NCBI GenBank assembly: GCA_037903355.1 | Contig: JBAJFE010000018.1 | Location: forward strand, 1 to 64,000 | Source of the DNA: Trichuris trichiura | Lineage: Eukaryota; Nematoda; Enoplea; Trichinellida; Trichuridae | Reading direction: 5' to 3' | Length of the DNA: 64,000 nt | In this document: one piece after another, positions 44,401 to 54,732 of the stretch | How the letters are laid out: each line of letters begins with the position of its first letter | Numbering within the stretch: the stretch's first letter is position 1 | Notes under the pieces: model-generated | What the model was told of the DNA's origin: nothing | The model's database searches: none | Seen by the model: the letters and a program-made list of their open reading frames with translations, nothing else | Translations under genes and position numbers: made by a program

Positions 44401-44839
44401 GTATGGTAGACTTTACTCTATCTCGTTTGCAGATAGGTTAGCGTACAACCGTTTACGTAATAATTGTACAACTAGTTTCCTCATGTTTAGATGATCAGGT
44501 GATTTATGCCGACCTGTCGTCGCATTCGCATATATTTAGTGGTAGCGGAGATATGCAATTTTACGTGTATCCTCTAATGCGAGAAATCATTGGGTACTTT
44601 ATTTATTTCCGCAAAACGTTCTATTACTCCATGCTGTCTTTAGAAGTTCATGGGAGACATTTAACCCAAAAACCAATGTACTCTGGATAGCCTATCTAGC
44701 CGACTTTCTTGCTCAAGCAAAGTACCGTAACCGAAAATTGCCTCAGGCGAAGAAGGCGCGCCTTTTTGCCTTTAAGAGACGTACTAAGTCGTGGGGCGCT
44801 TGCAGCGCGGCGCTTTCAATCAAAGCGCTTTTTTCTTAG
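38456..44839 (+). CDS. haspin: Haspin-type histone H3 Thr3 protein kinase, 13 exons
   Basis: Exons: 38456-38614, 38669-39383, 41233-41406, 41465-41613, 42241-42350, 42403-42490, 42545-42630, 42682-42747, 43928-44093, 44146-44287, 44347-44436, 44491-44593, 44644-44839. All junctions are GT-AG, phases agree and the total is 2244 nt (747 aa). The N-terminal ~400 residues are basic then Ser-rich and poorly conserved, as in other haspins. Kinase motifs: KKIGEGSFCEAF (443-453), Lys465 in CCIK, Glu489 in VPEILIS, YPAELLKAWDQ, the haspin hinge region YVLLCMENGGVSLENF, FEHRDLHVSNIL (HRD 600-602), VDFTLSRL (DFT 640-642, haspin-type in place of DFG), FSGSGDMQFYVYPLMR and NVLWIAYLADFL. Haspin phosphorylates H3 Thr3 to recruit the chromosomal passenger complex at mitotic centromeres. 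The start ATG and the 41614-42240 intron (an extra exon could hide there) are the least certain parts. Confidence 0.92.
39384..41232. other. Haspin intron 2, enlarged by a pogo-like transposon
   Basis: The intron starts GTTTGTATAT after a phase-1 codon and ends TTTTTTCAG at 41232; the next exon restores the codon as GTT. Most of it is a decayed transposon in antisense orientation, so the splice sites were kept after the insertion. Most other introns of this gene are 51-63 nt. Confidence 0.8.
39838..41146 (-). pseudogene. Pogo/POGK-like transposase pseudogene inside haspin intron
   Basis: From 41146 downwards, the helix-turn-helix start is MKRKSYTAGFKLEVVKVAKE, then ARKYGVTRKMVIDWRKQEE and a CENP-B-type second helix region (GFTGTQGWCNRFMKRKNL). 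The DDE part at 40545-40207 has GNMDETPIFFDM (first Asp) and KLMVIFKRKRMPKE. A shifted frame near 40190 reads DSFRSHVAEAIKSHLNKC (second Asp). The last part has VIPGGLKSVLQPLDVCINK (third Asp) and KGYMREGWKEWM. At least two frameshifts and a gap at 40550-40740 make it dead. I could not define its terminal repeats. Confidence 0.88.
41580..41810. repeat. Inverted and direct repeats at the end of haspin exon 4 and in the next intron
   Basis: CTCTATCGATGATATCTGTA at about 41597 recurs inverted at about 41776-41796 (CAGTTATCATCGATAGAG). A direct partial copy, AAGTTTGATGATAACGCTGC, lies at about 41689 against AAGTTTGATGATAGCGCTGC at about 41573. The repeat includes the last ~40 nt of the modelled exon 4, so that exon border is less secure. 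Confidence 0.6.
43745..43817 (+). ncRNA. Near-perfect 73-nt hairpin in haspin intron 9
   Basis: Arms of 30 nt (43745-43774, begins CTCATTTAGAACAGAGCGG; 43788-43817, ends CTCTGTTCTAAATGAG) pair with one A-C mismatch. The 13-nt loop holds a further GGGC/GCCC stem around GGA. The size is in the range of a microRNA precursor, but the pairing is more perfect than usual, so a foldback MITE or endogenous siRNA source is equally possible. It lies 110 bp before exon 10. Confidence 0.5.
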
Positions 44840-45532
44840 ATGAAGTGTGTCTGTGTCTGTCAGCTGCCGCTTCTCTTGTTTCGTGAATTTTGTAGGACTG
44901 TATGTGTGTATATATATTGATTTATTTTTTCTCTTTTCTTGCGTCATTGATTCCCGTTTTTTCATTTTCGTCCATTTTTTGTATCCATTTTTGTAAATTT
45001 TGCCCCTTGTTTCTTCCGAGTAATTTGTGGCCCTCTTCAATTTTTTTAAAGACAATTAAATATGAAAACATGTAGTCCCGTATAAAAACATCCCATCTTC
45101 AATACGACGAGTTATTGAAAAATTGTTAATTTCACCGCGCTCTTTCTACTGTTGCGGCGAAAATAAACAATGTCAAACGTCGCTACGACGGGTCAATGTT
45201 TTAAACATTTTAACAAACCGCGCGGTCTATTTAAAAATTAAAAATTTTCCGTTTAGTTTAAACGGCACATTGCAACTTGCCGGAAGGAAGTTTAAAATAT
45301 TAACACAAACGTGAGTGGTCACTGGGCAGCATTATTATAGTTTAACTCGGTGCAGTCGCGTGTAACGTTAGCACCTCACAGCATGATACCTTCCATTCTA
45401 TCAATAATGTACGAACGGAAACGGCTTGAAGATGATACCATTGCTGGACTCTTTACTTTTTACTATGGTGATTTTTGTAATTCGCTGTTGCGCTGAAAAA
45501 AGTCAGCAACACAACAACAACAGCAATCAACG
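44840..45532. other. Haspin 3' flank; no gene recognised
   Basis: An ATTAAA at about 45053 and an AATAAA at about 45163 could end the haspin transcript. No other feature is visible. Confidence 0.4.
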
Positions 45533-45670
45533 TGAGTTCGTTGCGAGTTCTTCTTTTCATTCCCATACAAAACGTGAGATCGTTGAATAATAGACTCTAT
45601 TTGGTTAGGTTGTGATCAGAAGGGAATATTGTCTTTGAAATAAGACAGGTGGACCATTTTCCTTATAGAC
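45533..45670 (+). repeat. Inverted-repeat arm, partner 47559-47697
   Basis: The segment from GAGTTCGTTGCGAGTTCTT through GGACCATTTTCCTTATAGAC recurs inverted at the right side of hAT-4 with scattered mismatches. It is continuous with repeat E copy 2. Confidence 0.85.
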
Positions 45671-46290
45671 TGATGAATATTGTTCGCTTTAGGCGTCAAT
45701 GCTGACCATTCATGACGCTACTGCTAGTCGTTAGAGCACAAAAGAAAAGTTTGCACTCTTATTCTTCAGCTCATAATTATATACTTCAACTTTAAGCATT
45801 CAGCTTCTTAATCTGCGATTTCCATTGCATGAAACTCACTTCACAGCAAACGAACTTACGTGCGCACGATTCCAAAGTAATATCGTTGTAACGGCATTTT
45901 TCTAATTTCGACACATTTGTGACAGAAGACTTATTCAATCACGACTGAACTTGCGTGCGCACGATTGCAAAATATCATTGTAGCTTTTCAATAGTTCCGG
46001 TTCGTTTGGCAGCTGCTCTTCCGAGAGGTATCCGTCAAATGAAGGGCGAGAATCCACTGCTTCGACCTTTGGCGAGCCTATGAAGGCTCCAAATATTAAT
46101 CCGCAAATTTACTGAAACATGATTGACGCAGAGCATGAGTAAAACCACCAAAGGTAAACTCGTTCAAAAAAATGGGAGAACTTAGAAATCTCTACTATTT
46201 TTGATAGACTGAAGACGGGAGCCTATCAAGGCTCATCGATTCTGTCTCTCATTTCTGAACATATCGTCTTGCGCACTATCATTAATATCT
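45664..46290 (+). repeat. Repeat E, copy 2
   Basis: Near-identical to 35561-36190 in the same orientation. Here the left border continues into unique flanking sequence (CCATTTTCCTTATAGACTGA), while in copy 1 hAT-1 sits exactly before TTATAGAC. Confidence 0.9.
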
Positions 46291-46529
46291 TCTGCTGGCT
46301 GCTCAAACATTGACGGAAACAATGCTCAATTTTGGGCCCTTGCAAATGCTATCATATAGCCTTACAGTATTTAGATCCGCAAGTTAATTCATATAGGCAA
46401 AGTTTGTTTCGTCCAATTTGTTTTACGAATTCCTTAGCGCCTCCTGTACTCTATTAAAAATTATGGGAAGACAACAAACGCAAAAATGCATTTGCTTGGA
46501 GTTGTTTAACGCGTAAATATAATGTAAGC

Positions 46530-47558
46530 CATAGGTTCTCAAAGTGGGCGATATCGCCCCCTGGGGGCCGATGGGAACCTCATGCGGGGCTTTGGGAATC
46601 ACATAAGAGGAACTCTGGCAGAATTATCCCTAGCGCAGGAAGGCTCTCAAAAAGATTTTCGTAAGAAGGGTCTTTCTTAACTCGTCCTCACTAGAAGTGG
46701 CGGCGGCAAAGGAGGCTAAGTGGGGGTGGAGGGCGCAATGGAACAATGGCGTTTTTCTTAGCTCAACTCCGCCAGAAGTGGAGGCGGCAAATTCAAAAGC
46801 ATTATGAGACAAGAAGCGGCAAGTTATGGGCTGCCGTAGAAAACTTCTGTATTGTGTTTCCATCATCTTATTCTAGCGGAATGCGGATTCAGCGTGGTTA
46901 CGGGGCTGTTAAGCAGCAAGAGAAGTCGGCTAGATAAAGTGAATCGAGGCAACCTTAGACTGATGATGACAAAGATGCAGCCAAACATAGACAACTTGCT
47001 CGTCCTGCATCAAGCACATCCATCGCATTGAGTAGTTTCCGTTCATGTGCAGTCGCAAACTTGCGTTATAGTTTCTTTTGAATCTCTTCGCCTAAACGCT
47101 TTCACTTCAATCTGGTTTGTTCTCACTACAATTCTGTTTGGTGTGGGTAAAAAGACAGATTGACGCACATTGTTTTTTTTTTTCGGGAAAGGCTAATGAA
47201 TTCTTCTTGCTTATGTGACTTTATGTTCTGAAAAACGTGAGGAGATATGAAATGTAAGCAGAATTTTTCCCATCATAAAATGGTTGGTGGAAAAGCAGGA
47301 GTAATATAGCACGTCTACCACGTGACGAAGAGTAAAAATCTTTTCTGCAAACGTTTCTCTTGAGTAATGGTATTGCAAAGATTTTTCCACGGGGGGCGAC
47401 GGAGGGAAAAGTTTGAAAACCTAATGACCTCCCGGCTACGCGACGTCCTACTTTCCAGCCAATCAGCGGACATAAAATTGACCAATCAGAAGTGGGGGGC
47501 ACGAGCACTCAGGAACGTTCACAGGGGGGCGATGGAGCGAAAAGTTTGAGAACCTATG
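46530..47558 (+). mobile_element. hAT-4: internally deleted copy of the same hAT family
   Basis: Both ends are kept (CATAGGTTCTCAAAGTGGGC at left, AAAGTTTGAGAACCTATG at right), with subterminal GATATCGCCCCCTGGGGG. Only about 1.03 kb remains: the right-end promoter-side region, then a jump near 46800 into the transposase C-terminus (LWAAVENFCIVFPSSYSSGM, frame decayed) and the 3' flank. It is more diverged than hAT-1, -2 and -3. Flanking 8-mers ATGTAAGC and GTCTATAA both have a central TA but do not match. Confidence 0.88.
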
Positions 47559-47697
47559 GTCTATAAGGAAAATGGGCCATCTATCTTATTTTAAAAACAA
47601 TATTTCCTTCTGATTACAACTTAACCAAATGGTGTCTATTAGTCAACGATATCACTTTTTTGTATGAGAATGGAAACAAGAACTCGCAACGAACTGA
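47559..47697 (-). repeat. Inverted-repeat arm, partner 45533-45670
   Basis: Reverse complement of the left arm, starting with GTCTATAAGGAAAATGG directly at the end of hAT-4 and ending near CGAACTGA. Confidence 0.85.
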
Positions 47698-49374
47698 ATC
47701 CAAGGTTGCACCCGCGAAAGTTTCTGCACAGAGGGTGAAGTACCGGAAGAGAGACTAAATATTCATTCTCCGTTCTTGCCTTTGCAGATACGACAAAGGT
47801 ATGATGGGTTTTTTGAGGAAAATGAATGAGGGATGCATAGTAATCTGCATCTTATTGTTGAATACTCCTTGGCATTCTTTCACATTACATCGCGGCTTAA
47901 CCTGTCTTCGGGTTCACACTTTGAATTTCATTGTATCCAAGCTCAGCTCTGCTTAATATTATAAGTATTCATTATTAAATCCGATGGCAATTAAAGGACT
48001 CCTATTTAGCTTTAGGGTGCGCTTACTCAATTATTTTTTCGGCAATGCCCCCGGACGTCACAAGTGCCAAACAGCTAATGTTCATTTCATACGGTCGGTT
48101 AGGGAATCTGAAGCACTGATCTGACAAAGAATATCTTTGTTTCGACGTCCTGTGGCCTTCTGCAACAGTGTATCTCTGAATTGATCATAAACAGCCATAA
48201 TCCCGCGCAGTCCTCGCTTTCCAGGATGCCGTAATGTGCGCTACAGCCTGTGAGAACAACTTGTGTAGACCGGATGAACTCTTTTGCATACGACGGAAAC
48301 GTTTGCTTAGATTTAGTTTGAAAGGCGAAATAATATTTCAGTGGGATGGTAAAGATCAGCGCTTTCCCAGCTGAGGGTGCTATTTTCTACATTATTATCC
48401 CAGCAAGCAAAAGTCAAAGTTTCACGTTCTCAAACACTTCGCTTGAAAAAAGGAATATGCTTAACAGAGTGATTATGCAATATGAAAATGAGCTGGGGAA
48501 ACGTTTTCGATTTCTTCGACCTTTTAAGGTCAATGCTAAAACAGCTTCCAAATTAGACATAAACATTCTGTTACGCAGTTGGATAGGAGAAAGAATAGGA
48601 ATTTGTTGCAGTAACTGATTAGCCTTCCTGTTAGGGCAAATCTTCTGCATCTGTTCAGCCGTCGACGCGGTAATGCTGTATGTAAGAATTTCTGTGAGTA
48701 CATTAGAGGAAGAAGCAAAAGTTAATGAAAGGGCGTTTTGATAAACATGACGGATACTGAACACTTTTGCACTGCAATTTCTATATGGGAATCGTGATGT
48801 ACAAGTCCCTTCATTGATTGAAGCAATCAACATGCATGTTTGATAGATCTTCTACGGCTTTTTCCCTTTTTCATGTGTGATTGTATCTAATTAGATGAAA
48901 TAATTGCTCTATCAACGAATGGATGTGAGTATTAGGAAAATTTCAGAAACACACACTCAGCTTTTATTAAGAGCTCTCGGAACGCTCTAGTTTCGTCGTC
49001 AGTGAGATGGAGGAGCTGGATTATCTTTCGAAAGAAATAAAAATTACAATGTCTGCAAGCCATTGTTAGTAGTCTTACATGAACTAAATTAGCTCTTTTT
49101 AATTTTTGCAAAAGCGTGCTGTCATAAGAAGGAAGCACGTGCTGGAGGGAACAATAGGTTGACTTCAGATGGCACTGCAAAACTTTCAGGAGCTCAATCT
49201 GTCCACAATAATTTACATTTCCTAATTTGCATATCGACTGCTCTAAATGCGGTTACGAAGGCTTGTTATGTGGGAGTTTGTTTTGCTCAGATGAAGCCAC
49301 TGTTGAACTGGATGAACTCTCATTCCTGTAAGTGCCTATCCGTATAGTGGGAGACGTTTACTTCTGGTACGGTT
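47698..49374. other. Unassigned; possible exons at 48346-48618 (+) and 48932-49180 (-)
   Basis: The plus-strand frame at 48346-48618 (LEKRNMLNRVIMQYENELGK) overlaps an equally long minus-strand frame. The minus-strand frame at 48932-49180 (KRANLVHVRLLTMACRHC, then HLTDDETRAFRELLIKAE) looks protein-like. A TTTTGCAG acceptor lies within it and a TGTGGACAG acceptor just before it. I found no phase-consistent partner exon and recognise no domain. Confidence 0.3.
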
Positions 49375-49572
49375 ATTTCCCAGACGGTCATTAGCCTGAA
49401 TGGACGTTTGCCAGATTGGTCACTTACCGAAATGGTCAGTTGCTGAACTGTCGTTAGCCTGAAGGGACGTCTGACGGACGTTCATCTATCCGAATGGTCG
49501 TTTGCCGGAAATTCATTTCTTGAATGGCTATTTGCCTAAAACGATCGTTTAGGGTCAAAGCGTGCTTATACA
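49375..49572 (+). repeat. MULE-type terminal array, second copy
   Basis: Matches 19278-19440 unit by unit, with the 16-bp consensus GGTCATTTGCCGAAAT (for example GGTCACTTACCGAAAT and GGTCGTTTGCCGGAAA). Both arrays end in ...CGTGCTTATA. No transposase follows here because a Tigger relic starts at the final TA. Confidence 0.7.
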
Positions 49573-50221
49573 GTAGGCCCTCGTTATGCGCGGATTTGGT
49601 TCCAGCACTTTCCGCGTGTAACAAATTCCGCGTTAAGTCAAGTCCCATGCTGAAAATATGGAATCATTCGTAAACAACGTGCGCGCTTTCTCGTGTACAC
49701 TACAAATAGACATGAAATTTCTTATAGTTACTAATATCAATTAGTGCTAAATAAACAGTTTCATGAAGAATATATTAAGGAAAATAGTGGCATACGATAA
49801 TCCCAGAATATATTGGAATGCGAATTACTTTCAGAATGCACCTTTTTAGCTGTAAGCAAAGTATACGGGCTTTTATCGTTACGGTATTGCTCCGTCATTT
49901 CAGTAAAAACAACGTTCGTGTGAAGCTAAGGACAATACCGTAACAATAAAAACTGCATACTCCACAAGAACTACTACAATCCCGTACAAAGAAACTTATT
50001 TCAACTCTGTAAACGAGGGGTAGAGGCGACGAACCTCAGCTCACACCATTGACTCTAGTTCGTCTTTAACAACAATCATTGCCTGTGCAACGCCCTCACG
50101 TTAGCTAATGTTGGTGAGGCAGAAGATCTTTTCGACTCTACAGTCCATTTCAGCACATGACGTGCCGCTATTCAAAAGATCCAATATCTTTATTTTCTCT
50201 TAGAGAAATAGCACTTTAGGG
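49573..50221 (+). mobile_element. Tigger-type relic, left end only
   Basis: Starts directly after a TA with CAGTAGGCCCTCGTTATGCG, a typical Tigger terminal repeat, followed by GGATTTGGTTCCAGCACTTT. No transposase can be read. The right end is missing: hAT-2 begins at 50222, and beyond hAT-2 the sequence is unrelated. Confidence 0.65.
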
Positions 50222-53200
50222 CCTAGGTTCTCAAAGTGGGCGATATCGCCCCCTGGGGGGCGATGAGAGAGCACAGGGGGGCGATGGGAAACCCATGCGG
50301 GGCGTTGAGAATCGCATAAGAGGAATTCTGGCAGAATTGTCTCTAGCGCAAAAAGGCTGTCAGAAAAACCCGCGTAAGAAGGGCCCTTCTTAACTCGTTC
50401 TCGCCAGAAGTAGAGGCGGAGACTTTAAAGGAAGGTCAAGTGGGGATGGAAGGCGCAATTGAACAATGGCGTTTTTCATGGCTCAACTCCGCCAAAAATG
50501 GAGACAGTAAGTTCAAACAAGATCAAATGGAGATTGCTTACAGTTCATCCTATTCTGCCCCAGCCTAAGCTTACACATAACGTGTATCCCCATTGTGTTT
50601 CGCGTGCCAGCAATCCATGCACAGCTGTTTCATTCCTTCACGTCCACTGTTCCTTTGTTCCATTGCGCTCTTAATCCTCACTTGACTTCCTCTGAAAGTG
50701 CCTCCTCCAATTCTGGCGGAGACGAGTTAAAAAAATCCGGTGCGGCAACCTGTCAGCTAAATTCCTTTCACACCCTGGTGGTCACCTTACTCGTTCATCC
50801 TTGTGTTTAAGCTAATACTTTCTGGGCGCAGAGTCTTTCTGTGAGTCTTCCCACTTGGGTTCTTCCGTGTTCCTGTTTCATCATCGGAGGATTTTTGTTT
50901 CTGTTCCGTGTGCCTTGTTCCGCCAACATTTTGCGGCATTTTACCTTTGTACAAGACATACTCGTGAATATACATACATATTTGTTTCTTGTTCTTGCCG
51001 TTTACTGCAAATAAACGGAATCGTTGCCGCAACTTCTCAGCCCTCCAATACAGCAACGACAAGAACCATCATTTCGTGGCGTTCTTTCAATGACGGAAGT
51101 ATGAAAGAAACGCAGGCAGTACAGCTCAGACTATTTGAAGTATGGTTTTACACAATCACCTGCGAATAAATGGCTATCTCTGTGTTTGATTTGTGGTAGT
51201 GGTTTCGAACGAATCTGTGAAGCCATCTAGGCTACACGACCACATTAATAGAGTACATCCAGACATGCGTGACAAGAACATCAGCTACTTTCAGTCACTT
51301 TGCCAGAAATTTTGTACAAGGAACATATTGCCGCGTATGTTGCCACCGGCACCAGAAAAAGATAAAGATGGCCAGCGTGCGTCTTATACCATTTCATTAC
51401 TGATTGCAAAATTTGGAAAGCCACATAACATTAGGGAGACACTGTTGCTTCCCATGATTAATGAAGTTATCCAGACTGTACTGCACATGTTACCAACTAA
51501 AATAATCGGAAGGATACCTCTGAGTAATGACACAGTGCAAGGAAGGATTGACGAAATGAGCAACGACGTAGAATGCACTCTATGCGACTTCTTGAGAGCA
51601 ACGCATTTCTCTTTGCAGCTTGATTAATCGATCTGACCTAACAATGAAGCATTATTAATAGGTTATGTCACATTCGTAATGGATGAAGCCCTGGTACAGG
51701 AACTGCTGTTTGCCACACAGTTGCAGACAGATACCAAAGAAGAAGCCCTATTTCCTTGCTGTAGAAAAATGTTTCAAGGATAAAAACATGCCTATGGCGA
51801 ACATAGTTGCTGTGGCAACTGATGGAGCACCGTCGATGGTGGGCTGCTACCGCGGCATTTGAAGCAGCTCGCTTCTGGCCTTTTGGCGGTTCATTGCGTC
51901 ATTCATCGACACCATTTAGCCACAAAACGCCTGAGCAAACGATTAAACTGATCACTCCAATTTGTTATTACAGCAGTTAATACCATAAAAAGTAAATCGC
52001 TGAAAGAGGGATTATTCAGACAGCTTGGTGAACAGAATGATGAAGACTTCAATCGCCTGTTGTTTCACACTGAAGTTCGCTGGGTGTCAGAAGGTGCTTG
52101 TTTAACTCGCTTTTACAGCCTTTTTGACACAGTTCTAGAACTTTTGTGGTGTGTGAACCCTTCTCTACGAGAAAATGTAAAGACAAACAAAAAGGACATC
52201 GCGTATCTGGCAGACATATACTACAAATTCAATGCAATGAAGTTGCAGCTCCAAGGCAGTGACTTAAACTTGATTAAAACTAAAGGAGTTATATCTGCTT
52301 TCGTCGCGAAATTGCCAATTTTCAAACGAAACTTACGGGCCGGTGAGTTCTACCAGTTTCCCCTTCTAGCTGCACTGAAGGAGGAAGAGGACATCGCTGA
52401 ACAAGAAGTTGAAGTGTACTGACAACACTTGGAAATGCTGCACGTTGATTTCACGGAACGGTTCAGTGATATTCTTAACTTGAAAATTCCACAGTGGGCA
52501 ATAGACCCTATGTCCAACGTCGGTGAAGCGGAGATGGAATTGCAGGGAAAACTGACTGAACTGCAAAGCAATGAAGAGCTGAAAGTGAAATTGAAAAGTG
52601 AATATCAGCAGTTTTGGCTACAGAGCGAAATAAGGAAGCTTTTCCGCTGTTATGGGCTGCTGTAGAAAACATCCTTATTGCGTTTCCATTGTCTTATTTA
52701 GCAGATTGCGGATTTAGCGCAGTTACGAGGCTTCTAAGTAGCAAGAGAGAAGTCGGCTGGACGTAGTGAATCGAGGCGACCTTAGACCGATGATGATAAA
52801 GATGCAGCCAAACGTAGACAACTTGCTCGTACTGCATTAAGCACACCCATCACATTGAGTAGTGTCCGTTCATGTGCAGTCGCAAACTTGCGTTATAGTT
52901 TCTTTTGTATTTTCTCGCTTAAGCGCTTTCACTTCAATCTGGTTCCTTCTCACTACAATTCTTTTTGGTGTACATAAGAAAACAAACAGACGCACACTGA
53001 TTGTTTTTTTCGGGAAAGGCTAATGAATGCTTCTTGCATATGTGACTCCATGTCCTGAAAAATGTGGCAAGAAATGTGAAAGGCAAGCAGAAATTTTCAC
53101 ATCGTAAAGTGGTTGGTGGAGAAGCAGGAGTGGTATAGTACGCCTTTCAGGTGACGAGGAGTTGAAGTGTTTTGTGCAAAATGTTCTCACGAGTAGCGGT

Positions 53201-53377
53201 TTTGCAAAAATTTTCCCATCGGGAGCGACGGTAGGAAATGTTTGAAAACCTACTAACCTCCCGACTACGCCACGTCCAACCTTCCAGCCAATCAGCGCGT
53301 TCAAAATTGACCAATCAAAATTGGGGGCAGTAGCGGTCAGGAACGTTCACAGGGGGGCGATGGAGGAAAAAGTTTGA
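50222..53377 (+). mobile_element. hAT-2: same hAT family, plus strand, right tip lost
   Basis: Starts CCTAGGTTCTCAAAGTGGGC after CTTTAGGG (central TA) and runs through the whole element to GGCGATGGAGGAAAAAGTTT at 53377. The final GAGAACC is missing, so the right tip was deleted or overwritten at the junction with the tandem array. Confidence 0.9.
51150..52765 (+). pseudogene. hAT-2 transposase pseudogene (ZBED5/SCAND3-like)
   Basis: Same order of parts as hAT-1: YLKYGFTQSPANKWLSLCLI and CG before the BED-finger frameshift, PSRLHDHINRVHPD after it, YTISLLIAKFGKPHNI, IPLSNDTVQGRIDEMSNDVE, FSLQLD and the same stop at about 51627. Later frames hold VAVATDGAPSMVGCYRG, ARFYSLFDTVLEL-type sequence (52060-52422) and KIPQWAIDPMSNVGEAEME (52429-52665). 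A short deletion near 51858 removes part of the motif after CYRG that is kept in hAT-1 and hAT-3. Confidence 0.9.
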
Positions 53378-54244
53378 CTATTTCTTTTAGCATAAGCCTG
53401 GATCACCGCTCACATTAGGCTTAGATGAAACCAATGCATAATGAGAAATATGGAGAGATATGACATTGTGACAGTGGAGCCAAGTTTGGGAAGTCAAAAT
53501 CAACCAGAGCAGTCAGAGTTCCTATAAACTCTATTGAAATGTTACGCGATTAGGGTTTGTAGAAAAAATTGTATGCACTTGCCATCTCAGGTAGACGCTT
53601 AAGAGTTACTCAATTGAGTAAGGATCATAAATCATTAGCCAGCAACTTTCGTTAGTCCGATGAAAGCACATCATCTTCCTGAGTTTTTCAATGCTTTTAG
53701 GATACTCAAAAGTTCTACCGCTGAGACAAGGTGAACGGATGAATGAGTTAAAGTGTAGTCATCGACATGATTTAAGTCTCCTCGTCGGAAGCACCTATTG
53801 TTACGTTATTTTACAATGGGCCTGCATTCAAACCTGCCCTTTACTCCAAACCCTCTTGTCCCTTGTGTAAATGGCTGCTTTCTAGATTTTTGCACATAGT
53901 GTACTTCATCCTCTGAAAAATAAGGCAGCAAAGCCAGCTAGAATTATCCGGCAACACAGGATTTCATAAGTAACTCAACTCAGCTTACACCCAACTGTTC
54001 CTTCCACCCAAGAGCCCACTTACTCACTTCACTTAAAAATGTCTGCTGCACATTGCTGCGCTACTCCTAATACTTTCACCGCATGCGACACGTCTGCCTG
54101 CGGCATGAAATGGCATGATGAATAATCTCAAACATATTCAGCATGCACACGCACGCTGATACTTCTATAAACCACGGCGTAAAAGAATTTTCTACACATT
54201 GCGCCGTCATATTGTCCTTAAGGTTTACTTTCGCAAGTTCACAC

Positions 54245-54732
54245 TCAGTACAAGCGGTGCAACCATGCCCAGCAAACCAAAATTACTACCAACGTTTCTG
54301 GTTGCTGGCTAAACTTCCAGAGACTGAAAAAGAAAACAGTGGTGAACATGACAAAAGCAAAGAACGAGCCCAAGATAGAGCTGTTGGTGTCTGTATCTTT
54401 TCTCAGACCTGCACGAGCGTGTAGTCTAACGTCACCTGAAAATGGCATAAGCTTAGCCATGCTGAAGAGAAAGATTTCAGAATCATGACATCACTTGGCA
54501 GACTATCGATGAGAGCAGTGTCCCCTTCAGTGCCTATTTTGCAGTCTTCATGATCTGCGAACATTTCTTCGAACGTAATGCTCTGGGCGTTGCTAGTTTG
54601 CTGATGTTCACATTTCTCTGGCACTCCCGCTACGCTAACCGCATTTTTTTCTTCAGCCAAATTTACTCCAAGGTTTTCATCAGGACTTCCAATAAGAAGT
54701 GTCTTCTTAAACTGGTCCGGTATGTCACTCAT
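54245..54732 (-). CDS. Tandem family unit 1: unknown 142-aa protein with hydrophobic C-terminus
   Basis: Exon 1 is 54732-54495, intron 54494-54436 (59 nt, GTGATG...TTTTCAG), exon 2 54435-54245. The total is 429 nt including the stop. The start MSDIPDQFKKTLLIGSPDE is shared by units 1, 3 and 4. LAEEKNAVSVAGVPEKCEHQ and GTEGDTALIDSLPSD follow, then DVRLHARAGLRKDTD and two hydrophobic stretches (ILGSFFAFVMFTTVFFFSLW and TLVVILVCWAWLHRLY). There is no signal peptide. A soluble N-terminal half with a C-terminal membrane anchor or hairpin is likely. An ACTGATTATAG acceptor-like site just before the ATG suggests an upstream noncoding exon. The family is not recognised. Confidence 0.6.

Noticed and set aside
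48414..48833. 139-codon minus-strand frame
   Set aside because: An equally long plus-strand frame overlaps it, neither has a domain or supporting splice sites, and frames this long occur by chance in this base composition.
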